A stretch of 39,817 bases of DNA. Origin: Acidimicrobiia bacterium. GTDB lineage: Bacteria > Actinomycetota > Acidimicrobiia > Acidimicrobiales > MedAcidi-G1. Below, one piece after another: positions 16,007 through 26,089 of the stretch (its first letter is position 1; each line of letters starts with the position of its first letter). The stretch is from the NCBI GenBank assembly GCA_015658775.1, contig DQOF01000035.1, positions 1 through 39,817 of the forward strand, written 5' to 3'. A program made the position numbers and the translations under genes. Under the pieces are notes generated by a model that did not search any database, had not been told where the DNA came from, and saw only the letters and a list, made by a program, of their open reading frames with translations.

Positions 16007-17218
16007 ATGCGTGCCGCAGCCACCGACAGGATCCAGCCGAAGGCGGCTCGCCGGATGGCACTCGCCGCCCAGGGATTCGCCGACCCGGCGCCGGTCGGAC
16101 GGGTCGATGTCCGCCACTTCAGGCGCGTTCTGGGCCGCCTCGGACTCCTCCAACTGGACTCGGTCCAGGCCGTCTGCCGGTCGCACTACCTGCCCGTCTA
16201 CAGCCGCCTGGGCGTCTATGACCGGATGCGGCTCGACGACTGGCTCTGGAACTCGGGGGAGATGTTCGAGACCTGGGCCCACGAGGCGTCCATCCTGCCG
16301 GTCGGGCTGGAGCCGCTGCTGCGCTGGCGGAAGCAGCGCGCCGCAGAGGGCCGGACGTGGTCCGGACTCCACGCCATGGGTAGCGGGCAGCCCGACTATG
16401 TAGCCGCCGTCCTGGCCGAGGTCGAACGACGCGGGGCCGTCACGGCAGCGCAGTTGAGTGACCCCCGTCCCAGGTCGGGGGACTGGTGGGACGGTCGCTC
16501 GGATGGCAAGAGGGCTGTGGACTGGCTGTTCCGGATCGGGCGTGTGGGCAGCAGGAGGGTCGGCAACTTCGAGCGTTCCTACGAGCCCTTCGACGCGGTG
16601 GTGCCAGCCGGGATCCGTGCCATGCCGACACCGTCGATCGAGTCGGCCCAGCGGGACCTCCTGGAGATCGCCGGACGCTGTCAGGGAATCGGGACTGCCG
16701 CCGACCTCGCCGACCACTTCCGCATCCGCACCGTCGAGGCGCGTCCCCGTCTGCTCGAACTGGTCGACGAGGGACGCCTGTGTCCCGTGCAGGTGGAGGG
16801 TTGGCACGAGCCGGCGTTCATGCATCCGGGGGTGGCCCGAGCCGGGCGGGTCGATGCCCGTGCGCTCCTGTCGCCGTTCGACCCGGTGGTCTGGCACAGG
16901 CCGCGGGCCGAGCGGCTCTTCGGATTCCGGTACCGGATCGAGATCTACGTGCCCGCCGACAGGCGGCGGTACGGCTACTACGTGCTTCCCTTCCTGCTGG
17001 GCGACGAGCTCGTGGGGCGGGTGGACGTGAAGGCCGATCGGGCGGCGGGCGTCCTGCAGGCCAGGGGGGTGTTCGCCGAGGACGGTGTCGACAGGGCACA
17101 CGTTGCAGTCGAGTTGGCAGTGGAGTTGGAGCGGCTGGCCGTGTTCCTGGGACTGGACGAGGTGGCGGTTGGTCGTCGTGGCAACCTGATGGCTGCCCTG
17201 CGTTCGGCCCGCCGTTGA
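16007..17218 (+). CDS. YcaQ/AlkX-type winged-helix DNA glycosylase
   Basis: A 403-residue protein of the winged-helix family that includes YcaQ and AlkZ, glycosylases that unhook DNA interstrand crosslinks and alkylated bases. The N-terminal LGRLGLLQLDSVQAVCRSHYLPVYSRLG holds the Q-L-D motif typical of the YcaQ branch (AlkZ has QxQ). Later hallmarks are WAHEASILP, SGDWWDGRSDGKRAVDWLF, LLSPFDPVVWHRPR and the C-terminal VGRVDVKADR. CAGACT ends 8 nt before ATG 16007, a weak leaderless box. The substrate in this organism is not shown. Confidence 0.88.
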   Translation: MRAAATDRIQPKAARRMALAAQGFADPAPVGRVDVRHFRRVLGRLGLLQLDSVQAVCRSHYLPVYSRLGVYDRMRLDDWLWNSGEMFETWAHEASILPVGLEPLLRWRKQRAAEGRTWSGLHAMGSGQPDYVAAVLAEVERRGAVTAAQLSDPRPRSGDWWDGRSDGKRAVDWLFRIGRVGSRRVGNFERSYEPFDAVVPAGIRAMPTPSIESAQRDLLEIAGRCQGIGTAADLADHFRIRTVEARPRLLELVDEGRLCPVQVEGWHEPAFMHPGVARAGRVDARALLSPFDPVVWHRPRAERLFGFRYRIEIYVPADRRRYGYYVLPFLLGDELVGRVDVKADRAAGVLQARGVFAEDGVDRAHVAVELAVELERLAVFLGLDEVAVGRRGNLMAALRSARR

Positions 17219-17222
17219 GAGG

Positions 17223-18683
17223 TCAGGCCCTGGCCCTGCGCCAGGCGGCGTAGCGGGTCAGGTGCCCGAGGGCGGTGACGGCCCGGTCGGCCGAGGGGTA
17301 GCAGAGCCGTCCCGACCCGCGGACGGCTGCGACCATTGGGTTGTCCGGCCGGACGACGGCCAGTTCCGAGGCAACCATCACCGGCTTGTCGTTTCTGGAC
17401 GAGGCGGCGGTGGTCGCCTCTGCATACCGTTGTTCCTGGCGCTCGTGGTAGTCGACGATGCGTCCGAGGCCGTGGTCGGGGAAGAAGGGCCCACTGCGGG
17501 TGAACGCAGCGGTGTTGCCCTGGATTCCGAGCCCCAGCTGGATGACCGAGTCGACGTCGGGGTGGGCGGCCACCAGGTCTAGGAGTTCCGGGATCGTGTC
17601 GCGGGTCTCTCCGGCTGCCAGGTCGACCGGGTTGTTGCGGCTCCAGCGGGGCGGGAGCATGCCGTCTATGGCCGTGAGCAGGTCGGCTGGCAGCGGGGTC
17701 AGGGTGAGGTCCGGGTGCCTGGTGACGGCGTCGGCGGCGATGACTCCCCACCCCCCGGCGGTGGTCAGCACGATGACCCGGTCACCGGCCGGTAGCGGCT
17801 GGCTGGCGAACGTGGCGGCAGCCTCGAAGGCCGACTCGATGGTGGCGGCCCGCAGCATGCCCGCCTGGCGTGCCATGCCGTCGAAGATGCGGTCGTCGCC
17901 GGCCAGCGAGCCGGTGTGCGACGCTGCCGCTCGCTGTCCACCCGAGGTGGCCCCACCCTTCACCACGACCACCGGCATCCGCCTGCACACCTCGCGCACC
18001 CGTTCGAAGAAGTCGCGGCCGTCGGCGAGGCCCTCGATGTAGCAGAGACCGACCTCGGTCTCAGGATCGTCGGCGAACCATTCGAGGTAGTCGGCCACCC
18101 CGGTTGCGGCCGCATTTCCGGCCGACACGGCCCGGCTTATTCCGACACCTGTCTGCTCCGCGTAGTTCAGGAAGGCCGAGACGAAGTTGCCCGACTGGGA
18201 GGCGACACCTATCCGCCCCCGCGGCGGGTAGGGGGCCACGATCTGCGCGCAGAGGGATGCAGGCGGCGAGACGACCCCCTGGCCGTTGGGGCCTGCCATC
18301 ACGAGGTCCAGCTCGTCCGCCAGCGCCACGAGCCTGCGCTCCGCGTCTGCGCCGTCGGCGCCGGTCTCCGAGTAGCCGCCGGCGGCCACGAACACCGCGC
18401 GCACGCCCTTCGAGGCAGCCTTCCGGATGATCTCCTCGTTGACCGAGGCAGGGGTACAGATCATCAGCAGGTCCGCCTCTCCCGCAGGCACGTCGTCGAC
18501 CGATGCGAGCACGGGGCGGTCCAGGACGGTGCCCGCCTCACGGCCGATGGCGTACACAGGACCCGAGAAGCCGCATGACAGGATGTTGTGGAGGGCGACG
18601 AAGCCGAACTTGGCAGGGTGGCTGGAGACCCCGGTGACTATCACACCCCGCGGCTCGAACAGGGCGGACAGGTCCCGGGCCAT
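17223..18683 (-). CDS. NDP-forming acyl-CoA synthetase, CoA-binding (alpha) subunit
   Basis: A 486-residue protein with the succinyl-CoA-ligase-like layout: an N-terminal CoA-binding domain (LFEPRGVIVTGVSSHPAKFG), then ligase-CoA domains with GVASQSGNFVSAFLNY and the phospho-histidine segment ASHTGSLAGDD. It would form acyl-CoA from acid, CoA and ATP, or make ATP in reverse. The ATP-grasp subunit is encoded just upstream, overlapping by one base (TGATG), so the two form one enzyme. Single-chain versions (AcdA-AcdB fusions) are common; here the parts are split. Converges on the YcaQ-like gene with a 4-nt gap. Acyl substrate unknown. Confidence 0.88.
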   Translation of the reverse strand: MARDLSALFEPRGVIVTGVSSHPAKFGFVALHNILSCGFSGPVYAIGREAGTVLDRPVLASVDDVPAGEADLLMICTPASVNEEIIRKAASKGVRAVFVAAGGYSETGADGADAERRLVALADELDLVMAGPNGQGVVSPPASLCAQIVAPYPPRGRIGVASQSGNFVSAFLNYAEQTGVGISRAVSAGNAAATGVADYLEWFADDPETEVGLCYIEGLADGRDFFERVREVCRRMPVVVVKGGATSGGQRAAASHTGSLAGDDRIFDGMARQAGMLRAATIESAFEAAATFASQPLPAGDRVIVLTTAGGWGVIAADAVTRHPDLTLTPLPADLLTAIDGMLPPRWSRNNPVDLAAGETRDTIPELLDLVAAHPDVDSVIQLGLGIQGNTAAFTRSGPFFPDHGLGRIVDYHERQEQRYAEATTAASSRNDKPVMVASELAVVRPDNPMVAAVRGSGRLCYPSADRAVTALGHLTRYAAWRRARA

Positions 18684-19351
18684 CAGCGGCCCCCGTTCCC
18701 CGGTTGGACGGGTTCCACGAGCTCCACCAGGGCGTCCACCGCCACCGGGCGACCGTTGGCCACGATCAGTGGGTTCAGGTCTATCGAGGCGATCGACGGG
18801 TCTGCGGCCAGCGACCCCAGCGCGCAGAGGGTGTCGGCGAGGGCCTCGCGGTCGATAGCCGGCTCACCCCGGAAGGCCTCGAGCAGCGCCTGGCTTCCGA
18901 GGCTGTCGATCAGGTCGTGTGCGTCTATGCGGTCGATAGGTGCCAGCCTGAAGGCCACGTCGGCGATGGCCTCGGTCAGCACGCCGCCGACGCCCAGCAT
19001 CACGCACGGTCCGAACCGTTCGTCCCGGACGAGTCCGGCAATCAGCTCGCGGTCGCCGCGGACCATTTCTGAGACGAGGACCTCGACAGGACCGTCGTCG
19101 TCGGTCGCCGCTGCGAGCAACTCGGAGGCAGCGGACTCGACGTCGGAGTCGCCGTCCAGTCCCAGCCTGACCAGGCCGCGTTCGGTCTTGTGGGAGATGC
19201 TCCCACCACACAACTTGGCCACCACGGGGTAGCCGAGGCGTGAGGCCTCCCGGGCGGCCGAAGCGGGGTCGGCTGCGACGGCCCACCCAGAAACCGCCAC
19301 GCCGGCGTCGCTGACGAGCAGCCTGGACTGCGCTTCGGAGAGGGTGGGCAT
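18683..19351 (-). CDS. NDP-forming acyl-CoA synthetase, ATP-grasp (beta) subunit
   Basis: A 222-residue ATP-grasp protein. LGYPVVAKLCGGSISHKTERGLVRLGL is the nucleotide-binding loop of the acetyl-CoA synthetase (ADP-forming) beta type; FGPCVMLGVGGVLTEAIADVAFRLAP and ASIDLNPLIV are the metal and C-terminal motifs. It supplies the phosphoryl-transfer half of the enzyme whose CoA-binding half is the next gene. It lies 36 nt after adenosine deaminase and may belong to the same long minus-strand unit. No strong ribosome site is seen before ATG 19351. Confidence 0.88.
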   Translation of the reverse strand: MPTLSEAQSRLLVSDAGVAVSGWAVAADPASAAREASRLGYPVVAKLCGGSISHKTERGLVRLGLDGDSDVESAASELLAAATDDDGPVEVLVSEMVRGDRELIAGLVRDERFGPCVMLGVGGVLTEAIADVAFRLAPIDRIDAHDLIDSLGSQALLEAFRGEPAIDREALADTLCALGSLAADPSIASIDLNPLIVANGRPVAVDALVELVEPVQPGNGGR

Positions 19352-19387
19352 CGGTCGTAGTGCCTAGCACGGCACCGTTGGCGGGGC

Positions 19388-20455
19388 TCAGCCGGAAATC
19401 CCCGCGTAACCGGGCTTGATGACTCCGTTGATGAGTTCCAGGCGCTGGTCGAAGGGAAGGAAGGCGCTCTTCATGGCGTTTATCGTGAGCCACCTGAAGT
19501 CGTCCAGCCCCCAGCCGAAGGCGGTCTGCAGGTCGGACAGTTCGGAGGTCATCGAGACGCCGCTCATGAGGCGGTTGTCGGTGTTGACGGTGACACGGAA
19601 GCCCAGATCGCGGAGCAGGCCGATCGGGTGGTCGGCGATGGTGGCGACCGCACCCGTGTGCACGTTGGACGTCGGGCAGAGTTCGAGTGGGAGTCGCCGG
19701 TCTCGCACGAACGCCGCCAACCGGCCAAGTCGCGTGGAGCCGTCGTCGTCGACCGTGATGTCATCGACTATCCGCACACCGTGTCCGAGTCGCTCGGCGC
19801 CGCAGAACTGCACCGCCTCCCAGATCGAGGCCACCCCGAACGCCTCGCCGGCGTGGATGGTGACATGGAAGTTCTCCCTCTGCAGGTACTGGAATGCCTT
19901 CAGGTGGAGGGTCGGCGGGTAGCCGGACTCGCGGCCCGCTATGTCGAATCCGACGACGCCACGGTCCCTGAACCTGATGGCCGCCTCTGCGACGCCGAGG
20001 GAGTCGGTGTCGGTGCGCATGGCGGTGACAAGGGTCGAGACCGTGAGGGCGGTGTCCGCGGAGCCTTCGACGAAGCCCGCCAGAACGGCCTCAATGACCT
20101 CGTCCAGGGACATGCCGCGTCCGGTGTGGAGGGCGGGAGCGAATCGCACTTCTGCATAGACGCATCCGTCGGCGGCGAGGTCGGTTGCGCATTCGGCGGC
20201 GACCCGGTGGCAGGCGTCGGCGGTCTGCATGACGCCGACCGTGTGGGCGAAGGTCTCCAGGTAGAGCCCGAGGTCCCGCCGGGCTGCGCCGCTCAGGAAC
20301 CAGGTTGACAGATCGTCCACGTCGGTGGTCGGCAGGTCGGTGTAGCCGTGCTGGTCGGCGAGTTCTATGACCGTGCCCGCCCGGAGGCCACCGTCGAGGT
20401 GGTCGTGGAGCACGACCTTGGGGGCCCGGCGGATTGTGTCGAGGTCGATTGCCAT
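19388..20455 (-). CDS. add: Adenosine deaminase
   Basis: A 355-residue zinc enzyme converting adenosine or deoxyadenosine to inosine. Zinc ligands His17 and His19 (VLHDHLDGG), His201 (TIHAGEAFG, with catalytic Glu204), His225 ([11 protein letters not shown]) and Asp293 (VNTDNRLMS) are all present. The sequence is close to mycobacterial Add throughout ([26 protein letters not shown]). ATG 20455 lacks a ribosome site and has TAGGCT 5 nt upstream, so it may have its own promoter within the transporter cluster. Linked nucleoside permeases support a salvage role. Confidence 0.96.
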   Translation of the reverse strand: MAIDLDTIRRAPKVVLHDHLDGGLRAGTVIELADQHGYTDLPTTDVDDLSTWFLSGAARRDLGLYLETFAHTVGVMQTADACHRVAAECATDLAADGCVYAEVRFAPALHTGRGMSLDEVIEAVLAGFVEGSADTALTVSTLVTAMRTDTDSLGVAEAAIRFRDRGVVGFDIAGRESGYPPTLHLKAFQYLQRENFHVTIHAGEAFGVASIWEAVQFCGAERLGHGVRIVDDITVDDDGSTRLGRLAAFVRDRRLPLELCPTSNVHTGAVATIADHPIGLLRDLGFRVTVNTDNRLMSGVSMTSELSDLQTAFGWGLDDFRWLTINAMKSAFLPFDQRLELINGVIKPGYAGISG

Positions 20456-20460
20456 GTCAC

Positions 20461-20466
20461 AGCCTA
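20461..20466 (-). promoter_or_regulatory. Candidate leaderless promoter -10 box TAGGCT for add
   Basis: TAGGCT on the minus strand ends 5 nt before the add ATG, without a ribosome site. Confidence 0.4.
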
Positions 20467-20487
20467 ACTGTGGCGGTGTCGCCCGTA

Positions 20488-21342
20488 TCAGACGAAACCC
20501 CGCAGGGGGAGGTCGGCGCCGCGCTGCAGCCAGTTGTCGGCCGGGTAGTCGGCGGCTGCGTCGATGATGTGCAGGGTGTATGCCAGCCTCGCCCGGTCCG
20601 AGGTGTTGGGAGGGCTCCAGTGGGGGAGCAGGCCCGAGAAGGCGATGAGGGTGCCTGCCTGCACCTCGAGGGGCACCAGTAGATCCATGTCGTACGGCGT
20701 CGGGTCGAAGACGTCAGTGGTCGTCCCTGCGTCTTCAAGCCGGAAACGCGTCCTGGCCGGTCCGGCCTGTCCCCCCGGAATCGCCCACATGCACCCGTTC
20801 TCCACCGTTGCGTCCTGAAGGGCGAACCAGAAGCCCGTGACGGTCTGGGGTTCGGTCCACAGGAAGGCGTGGTCACAGTGGCAGACCACCTCGCCGCCGA
20901 TGTGTGGGGGCTTGAAGATCACCATCGACTGCACGAGGAGCGGGTCGACGAAGCCCAGGTCGGCTGCCAGGGCAGCCATCTGCGGTGTCCGGGAGAAGCG
21001 GTCGAACACCGGGTCGAGGTCGTGCATCGCATGGCCCAGCTTGTTGAGTGCCCGGTCCATGGGAACCAGCAGTCGTCCGTCGTCGTCGAATGCACCCTCC
21101 TCGAAGAAGGCCCGCACCTTGTCGCCCGAGTCCAGGAAGTAGCGGTCCTGGGCATGTGACTTCTGCGTGGTGGAGAAGATGGTGGCGGCCTCGCCGGGGG
21201 AGCGGGCCAGGTCTGCGACCATCTCGCCGACGCGTGCGGTCAGCGCCTCGACCTGCGACGGCTCCACGAAGTCGGGCATCACGAGGTAGCCGTCGTCGCG
21301 CCATCCCGCCTGCTGGTCGGCGGTCAGTGACGGGACGCTCAT
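20488..21342 (-). CDS. PhyH-family Fe(II)/2-oxoglutarate dioxygenase
   Basis: A 284-residue phytanoyl-CoA dioxygenase-like protein that should hydroxylate a small substrate using oxygen and 2-oxoglutarate. The iron ligands are seen as the HxD pair in [11 protein letters not shown] and the distal His in [12 protein letters not shown], with Arg in [13 protein letters not shown] for 2-oxoglutarate. The N-terminal [13 protein letters not shown] is the family start. ATG 21342 overlaps the stop of the upstream nucleoside permease (ATGA), and add follows 32 nt later, so it sits inside a nucleoside uptake and salvage operon. The substrate may be a nucleoside, but this is inference from position only. 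Confidence 0.88.
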   Translation of the reverse strand: MSVPSLTADQQAGWRDDGYLVMPDFVEPSQVEALTARVGEMVADLARSPGEAATIFSTTQKSHAQDRYFLDSGDKVRAFFEEGAFDDDGRLLVPMDRALNKLGHAMHDLDPVFDRFSRTPQMAALAADLGFVDPLLVQSMVIFKPPHIGGEVVCHCDHAFLWTEPQTVTGFWFALQDATVENGCMWAIPGGQAGPARTRFRLEDAGTTTDVFDPTPYDMDLLVPLEVQAGTLIAFSGLLPHWSPPNTSDRARLAYTLHIIDAAADYPADNWLQRGADLPLRGFV

Positions 21343-22595
21343 TCCTGCCCCCGTCTGTAGCGGAGGCCGTTGGCTGCGGGCATCCGGAGTCGGCTGGTCG
21401 CCAGGACCAGCACCAGCAGCGTGACTATGTGTGGCGTCACCGGTGGCAGCTCTCCCATGACCTTGTCGGTCACCGCATACCACCACAGCATGGGGGCCGT
21501 GACTAGCAACAGGATTCCGGCGGTCGACAGGCGGTGCTGCTTCAGCGCACGCAGGGCGGCCACGCCCACGGCCACGCCGGCCAGCAGCAGCAGGGCGTGG
21601 ACGGCGGTTCGGTCCCGCAGTTGGAGGGCGTCGGCGAAGCCGAAGAGCAACGATCCGAGGAACGCACCGACGGGCCGCCAGTTTCCGAAGATCACTGTTG
21701 CCAGGCCAATGAAGCCCCGACCCTGGGTCTGGGCCTCACGGTAGATGCCGGTCTGTTCGATCGCGATGAAGGCCCCGCCGAACCCGGCCATGCCGCCGCT
21801 CACCACCACGGCCGTGTACTTCATCCTGTACACGTTGACGCCGAGGCTGTCGGCTGCGACGGGGTGCTCGCCGCTGGCCCTGACCCTCAGGCCGAACGGC
21901 GTGTACCAGAGTACGAACACCGTCGCCGGCACCAGCAGGAGTGCCAGCAGGGTGGCCCAGGAGATGTTGCTCGTGACGCCGGAGGCCACGGCGAACACGT
22001 CGGAGACGATGAACCACCCCCGGTCGGCCAGCCACCCGAAGATGTCCGGCGTGCTCCATCCGAAGAGGTCGCCACCGGAGAGGAAGGGAATGTCCACGTG
22101 CCCGACGCTCTCGACACGCGGCGACTGGGTGATGCCCCCGCCCGGCCTGTTGGAGAAGAACTCGCGGGAGAGGAACCTGGTGATTCCGGGGGCCAGGATG
22201 TTGATGGCGACACCGGAGACGATGTGGTCGACGCCAAAGCCCACGGTGGCCACGGCATGCAGGAGGCCCCCGGCAGCGCCGCCGGCGATGCCGATGGCGA
22301 TTCCCCACCACGGGCCGAACTCGAGCGCTCCCCATGCCCCGAACCAGGTGCCGAGGACCATCATCCCCTCCAGCCCGATGTTGACGACTCCGGCCCGCTC
22401 GGCCCAGATGCCGCCGAGGCCGGCCAACAGGATGGGTACGGCCCGGCGCAGGGTCGAGGCGGCGGTGCCGGCTGAGACCAGGTCGGTGGTCTCGGGCCGG
22501 GCCAGCTCCTGGGTCAGCGAAAGGACGATGATCACACCGAGGGCCATCAGCATCCACCGCAGGACGCGCGACTCCCTCAGCGGCACGGTGCTCAT
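21339..22595 (-). CDS. BMP-type nucleoside ABC transporter permease (second subunit, set 1)
   Basis: A 418-residue integral membrane protein of the simple-sugar/nucleoside permease family (BPD_transp_2, NupQ/YufQ-like). Hydrophobic segments run from residue 13 to near the C-terminus. ERAGVVNIGLEGMMVLG and the cytoplasmic loop FGLRVRASGEHPVAADSLGVNV are family signatures. The C-terminal part beyond about residue 330 has extra hydrophobic helices, so it is longer than the set 2 copy. ATGA overlaps join it to genes on both sides. Confidence 0.9.
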   Translation of the reverse strand: MSTVPLRESRVLRWMLMALGVIIVLSLTQELARPETTDLVSAGTAASTLRRAVPILLAGLGGIWAERAGVVNIGLEGMMVLGTWFGAWGALEFGPWWGIAIGIAGGAAGGLLHAVATVGFGVDHIVSGVAINILAPGITRFLSREFFSNRPGGGITQSPRVESVGHVDIPFLSGGDLFGWSTPDIFGWLADRGWFIVSDVFAVASGVTSNISWATLLALLLVPATVFVLWYTPFGLRVRASGEHPVAADSLGVNVYRMKYTAVVVSGGMAGFGGAFIAIEQTGIYREAQTQGRGFIGLATVIFGNWRPVGAFLGSLLFGFADALQLRDRTAVHALLLLAGVAVGVAALRALKQHRLSTAGILLLVTAPMLWWYAVTDKVMGELPPVTPHIVTLLVLVLATSRLRMPAANGLRYRRGQE

Positions 22596-23710
22596 GGGGT
22601 GCCTCCAGCGTCGGACCGCGCGGACGCGGTGGCGGCATCACGGGCCTCCTGGGCCCGCCGTACCCGGCTGACCACCTCGTAGGCGACCACCGCCGTGAGG
22701 ACGACGACACCCTGGAGGATCGAGACGATCTCACGTGGGGCGTCACCGCGCACGTCGAGGATGGGAGCGGCGCTGTCCAGCCAACCGAACAGGAGTGCCC
22801 CGACGGCGATTCCGGCGGGATGGTTCCTGCCGATCAGCGCCACGGCGATCCCGGCGAAGCCCAGACCCTTGGTGAACGAGAGGTCGAACTTGAAGTCGTC
22901 GCCCAGGATCTCGGGCATCCCGACAAGGCCGGCCACTGCGCCGGAGAGCAGCATCGCCCTCAGCACGGTCGCCTTCGGATCGACGCCGGACGCTTCTGCG
23001 GCGAACGGGTTGAGGCCCGTTATCCGCAGGTCGTATCCGGCCCGGGTGCGGGTCAGGAACAGGTGGAAGAGGATTCCCACGAGGACGGCGACCAGCAGGA
23101 AGCCCCCCAGTTCCCGCCCGCCCTTGATATCCCGCGTGAACGCCTCAACCAGGCCGTTCAGGTTCGGGAAGCGGCCCGATTCGGGGATCTCGGGGGTCTT
23201 CAGGTTGAGGCTCGTGTCCTCGGGGTCGGACAACCAGGTCCTCATCAGGTAGCCGACCATCGAGAGGGCGATGGCGTTGAGCATGATCGTCGAGATCACC
23301 TCGTGGACGCCCCGGGTGACCTTCAGGTAGCCGGCCAGACCGGAGAACGTTGCCGCGACCGTCATGGCGACGACCAGGATGAGCAGCACGTGGAGCGGAG
23401 CCGGCAGGTTGACTGCAGCCCCGGCCGATGCGGCGAGGAGTGCGCCCAGGATGTACTGGCCCTCGACGCCTATGTTGAACAGGTTCATCCTGAACCCGAC
23501 GGCCACGGCGATGCCGGCCAGGTAGAGGGGCGTGGCCCTGTTGCCGGTCTCCACGAGGGTCTCCAGGCGGGTGCCGAAGGAGAGCAGTTCCGCCCATGCG
23601 GCGATCGGGCTGGTACCGACAGCCAGCAGCACCACCGAGGAGATCAGCACCGAGAAGACGAATGCCGACACCGGGGCGGCCAGTGCCATCAGGATCCGTC
23701 GGGAGGTCAT
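22592..23710 (-). CDS. BMP-type nucleoside ABC transporter permease (first subunit, set 1)
   Basis: A 372-residue permease of the NupP/YufP type. FRMNLFNIGVEGQYILGALLA, GVHEVISTIMLNAIALSM and the loop YDLRITGLNPFAAEASGVD are conserved family features, with several transmembrane helices. It pairs with the next gene's product to form the membrane channel. Its ATG overlaps the stop of the ATPase and its stop overlaps the next ATG, showing tight coupling. Confidence 0.9.
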   Translation of the reverse strand: MTSRRILMALAAPVSAFVFSVLISSVVLLAVGTSPIAAWAELLSFGTRLETLVETGNRATPLYLAGIAVAVGFRMNLFNIGVEGQYILGALLAASAGAAVNLPAPLHVLLILVVAMTVAATFSGLAGYLKVTRGVHEVISTIMLNAIALSMVGYLMRTWLSDPEDTSLNLKTPEIPESGRFPNLNGLVEAFTRDIKGGRELGGFLLVAVLVGILFHLFLTRTRAGYDLRITGLNPFAAEASGVDPKATVLRAMLLSGAVAGLVGMPEILGDDFKFDLSFTKGLGFAGIAVALIGRNHPAGIAVGALLFGWLDSAAPILDVRGDAPREIVSILQGVVVLTAVVAYEVVSRVRRAQEARDAATASARSDAGGTP

Positions 23711-25284
23711 GGCGACGACTCCGCGCCGGGCGGGTCGTCGGGCGGGCCCGAAGCGGTCGTGTCTGCACCGGGTCGGCCTGCGCCGGTCATGTGGCTGCCG
23801 AGCAGTCGGGGCGTGGTCGTAGCCGGATCCAGGTCTGCGACGATCCGGCCACCCAGCATCACGAGCAGGCGGTCGGCCAGACCGATCAACTCGTGCAGGT
23901 CGGCGGACACCAGCAGCACGGCCAGCCCGTCGGCGCGGGCCCGGCGCAGCCTGTCCCAGACAGCGGCCTGGGCACCGACGTCAATGCCCCGGGTCGGGTG
24001 TGCCGCCACCAGTAGCCGGGGTTCGGCGATCATCTCCCGACCTATCAGGAGCTTCTGCTGGTTTCCACCGGACAGTGCCTGCGCGGTGGTGTTGATCCCG
24101 GGAGTGCGGACATCGAACTGGTCGACGATCTGTTGTGTCACGCCACGTGCGCCGGGTCGGTCGATGAGCGGGCCCCTGGCGAATGGCCGGCTGGTCTGGT
24201 GGCCGAGCATCGCGTTCTCCCACAGCGGGGCGTCCAGCAGGAGGCCCCGCCGGTGTCGGTCCTCGGGCACGTAGCCGATTCCCGCCTCGCGGCGTCGCCT
24301 CACGGGCCAGTCACCGATGCTCTCACCTTCCAGGGTGATGCCGCCCGCAGCCAGGGCCCTCAGCCCGAGCAGCGCCTCGACCAGTTCGACCTGACCGTTG
24401 CCCTCCACTCCGGCAATGCCCAGGATCTCCCCACGGTGGATCGTGAGGTCGATGTCGGTGAGTACCTCGCGGCCGTCGTCGCCGACGACGGACACGCCCG
24501 ACACCGACAGGGTGACGTGGTCGTCGGTCACATGCGGAGCGACGGACGGCGACGGCAGGTCGCTCCCGATCATCAACTCCGCCAACTCCTGTGCCGTGAC
24601 CCCGTCGGCATCGACGGTGGCCACGGTGCGCCCCTGGCGGAGCACGGTGATGGTGTCGGCGATGGTGAGCACCTCTTCGAGCTTGTGGTCGATGAAGATG
24701 ATCGTGTGACCCTGGGCCTTCAGTTCGCGCAGGTTGCGGAAGAGTTCCTCCACCTCCTGGGGTACGAGGACGGCGGTGGGCTCGTCAAGGATGAGCACCC
24801 TGGCTCCCCTGTAGAGGACCTTGATGATCTCCACCCGCTGTCGTTCGCCCACCTCTAGGGTCTCCACGAGGTCGTCCGGGTGGAGGTCCAGGCCGTAGGA
24901 GGCCCCCAGGGCCTTGATGCTGGAGCGGGCCGCTGCCCGGTCGATGGTTCCCCGACGCCTGGGTTCGGCACCCAGGATCACGTTCTCGAGCACAGTCAGG
25001 TTGTCGGCCAGCATGAAGTGCTGGTGGACCATGCCGATTCCCGCTGCGATCGCCTCGGCGGGGGAGGTGAACCGCACGTCGTCGCCGCCGACGGCCATGG
25101 TCCCCTCGTCGGGTGGCAGCATCCCGTAGAGGATCTTCATGAGCGTCGACTTGCCGGCGCCGTTCTCGCCGACCACTGCGTGGATCTCGCCCTCGGCGAC
25201 CCGCAGGTGGACATCGTCGTTTGCCACGACGCCGGGGAAGCGCTTGGTGATGCCGGTCAGCTCTACGGCTGTCGGTTCGCTCAT
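23707..25284 (-). CDS. BMP-type nucleoside ABC transporter ATP-binding protein (set 1)
   Basis: A 525-residue protein with two ABC domains in tandem, as in NupO/YufO. The first has Walker A GENGAGKST and LILDEPTAVL. The second has the usual degenerate first motif GVEGNGQVELVEALLG, signature LSGGNQQKLLIGREM and AAHPTRGIDVGAQ. It powers uptake through the two following permeases. A 45-nt gap separates it from the amino-acid ATPase upstream. No binding-protein gene is attached to this set, unlike set 2. Confidence 0.92.
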   Translation of the reverse strand: MSEPTAVELTGITKRFPGVVANDDVHLRVAEGEIHAVVGENGAGKSTLMKILYGMLPPDEGTMAVGGDDVRFTSPAEAIAAGIGMVHQHFMLADNLTVLENVILGAEPRRRGTIDRAAARSSIKALGASYGLDLHPDDLVETLEVGERQRVEIIKVLYRGARVLILDEPTAVLVPQEVEELFRNLRELKAQGHTIIFIDHKLEEVLTIADTITVLRQGRTVATVDADGVTAQELAELMIGSDLPSPSVAPHVTDDHVTLSVSGVSVVGDDGREVLTDIDLTIHRGEILGIAGVEGNGQVELVEALLGLRALAAGGITLEGESIGDWPVRRRREAGIGYVPEDRHRRGLLLDAPLWENAMLGHQTSRPFARGPLIDRPGARGVTQQIVDQFDVRTPGINTTAQALSGGNQQKLLIGREMIAEPRLLVAAHPTRGIDVGAQAAVWDRLRRARADGLAVLLVSADLHELIGLADRLLVMLGGRIVADLDPATTTPRLLGSHMTGAGRPGADTTASGPPDDPPGAESSP

Positions 25285-25329
25285 CGGCTGTGGCCGAGGT
25301 CGAACGGGTACCCGTCGGCAGATGGCAAG

Positions 25330-26088
25330 TCAGTAGAGGATCTTGTCGAAGAACGCCCTGGTGCGCTCCTGGGCCGGGTTGGCGAAGACCTCGTCGGGTG
25401 GGCCGATCTCGACGATCTCGCCCTCGTCGATGAAGACGAGGCGGTCCGCGGCCGCCCTCGCAAATCCCATTTCATGGGTGACGACTACCATCGTCATGCC
25501 TTCGGAGACGAGCTCGAGCATGACGTCCAGGACCTCCTTGACCATCTCGGGGTCGAGGGCCGAGGTGGGTTCGTCGAACAGCATCACCTTCGGCTCCATG
25601 GCCAGCGCCCTCGCGATGGCCACCCGCTGCTGCTGGCCTCCGGATAGTTGGCGCGGGTAGGCGTCGGCCTTCTCAGGGATGCCCACGTGGACGAGTTGGC
25701 GCATCCCCATCTCCCTGGCCTCGCCCCTGCTCCGGTCACGGACCTTGCGCTGCGCCAGCGTGATGTTCTCCATCACCGTGAGGTGGGGGAACAGGTTGAA
25801 CTGCTGGAACACCATGCCGACCTCGGCACGGACGCGGTCTATGTCTGTCCGCGGGTCGGTGACCTCGAAGCCGTCGACCTCGACGGTCCCCTCGGTGGGG
25901 ATCTCGAGAAGGTTGATGCAGCGCAGGATGGTCGACTTGCCGGAGCCACTGGGCCCGACAATGACGACCACCTCGCCCTCGGCGACGTCGAGGTCCACGT
26001 TTCGCACCGCGTGGATCGTCTTGTCGAACGTTTTCGTGAGGCCCCGTATGGAGATCATGTTGGCGCCCGGCCCGGCGTCGCTGGTCAT
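25330..26088 (-). CDS. Polar amino acid ABC transporter ATP-binding protein (GlnQ-like)
   Basis: A 252-residue ATPase with Walker [11 protein letters not shown]-loop [13 protein letters not shown], signature [15 protein letters not shown], Walker [15 protein letters not shown] and H-loop VVTHEMGFA. These match the GlnQ/HisP group for polar amino acids. ATG 26088 lies one base after the permease stop; ATG 26058 (MISIRGLTK) is an alternative that matches the usual family start. It is transcribed together with the permease. No periplasmic binding protein gene is adjacent. Confidence 0.92.
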   Translation of the reverse strand: MTSDAGPGANMISIRGLTKTFDKTIHAVRNVDLDVAEGEVVVIVGPSGSGKSTILRCINLLEIPTEGTVEVDGFEVTDPRTDIDRVRAEVGMVFQQFNLFPHLTVMENITLAQRKVRDRSRGEAREMGMRQLVHVGIPEKADAYPRQLSGGQQQRVAIARALAMEPKVMLFDEPTSALDPEMVKEVLDVMLELVSEGMTMVVVTHEMGFARAAADRLVFIDEGEIVEIGPPDEVFANPAQERTRAFFDKILY

Positions 26089-26089
26089 G

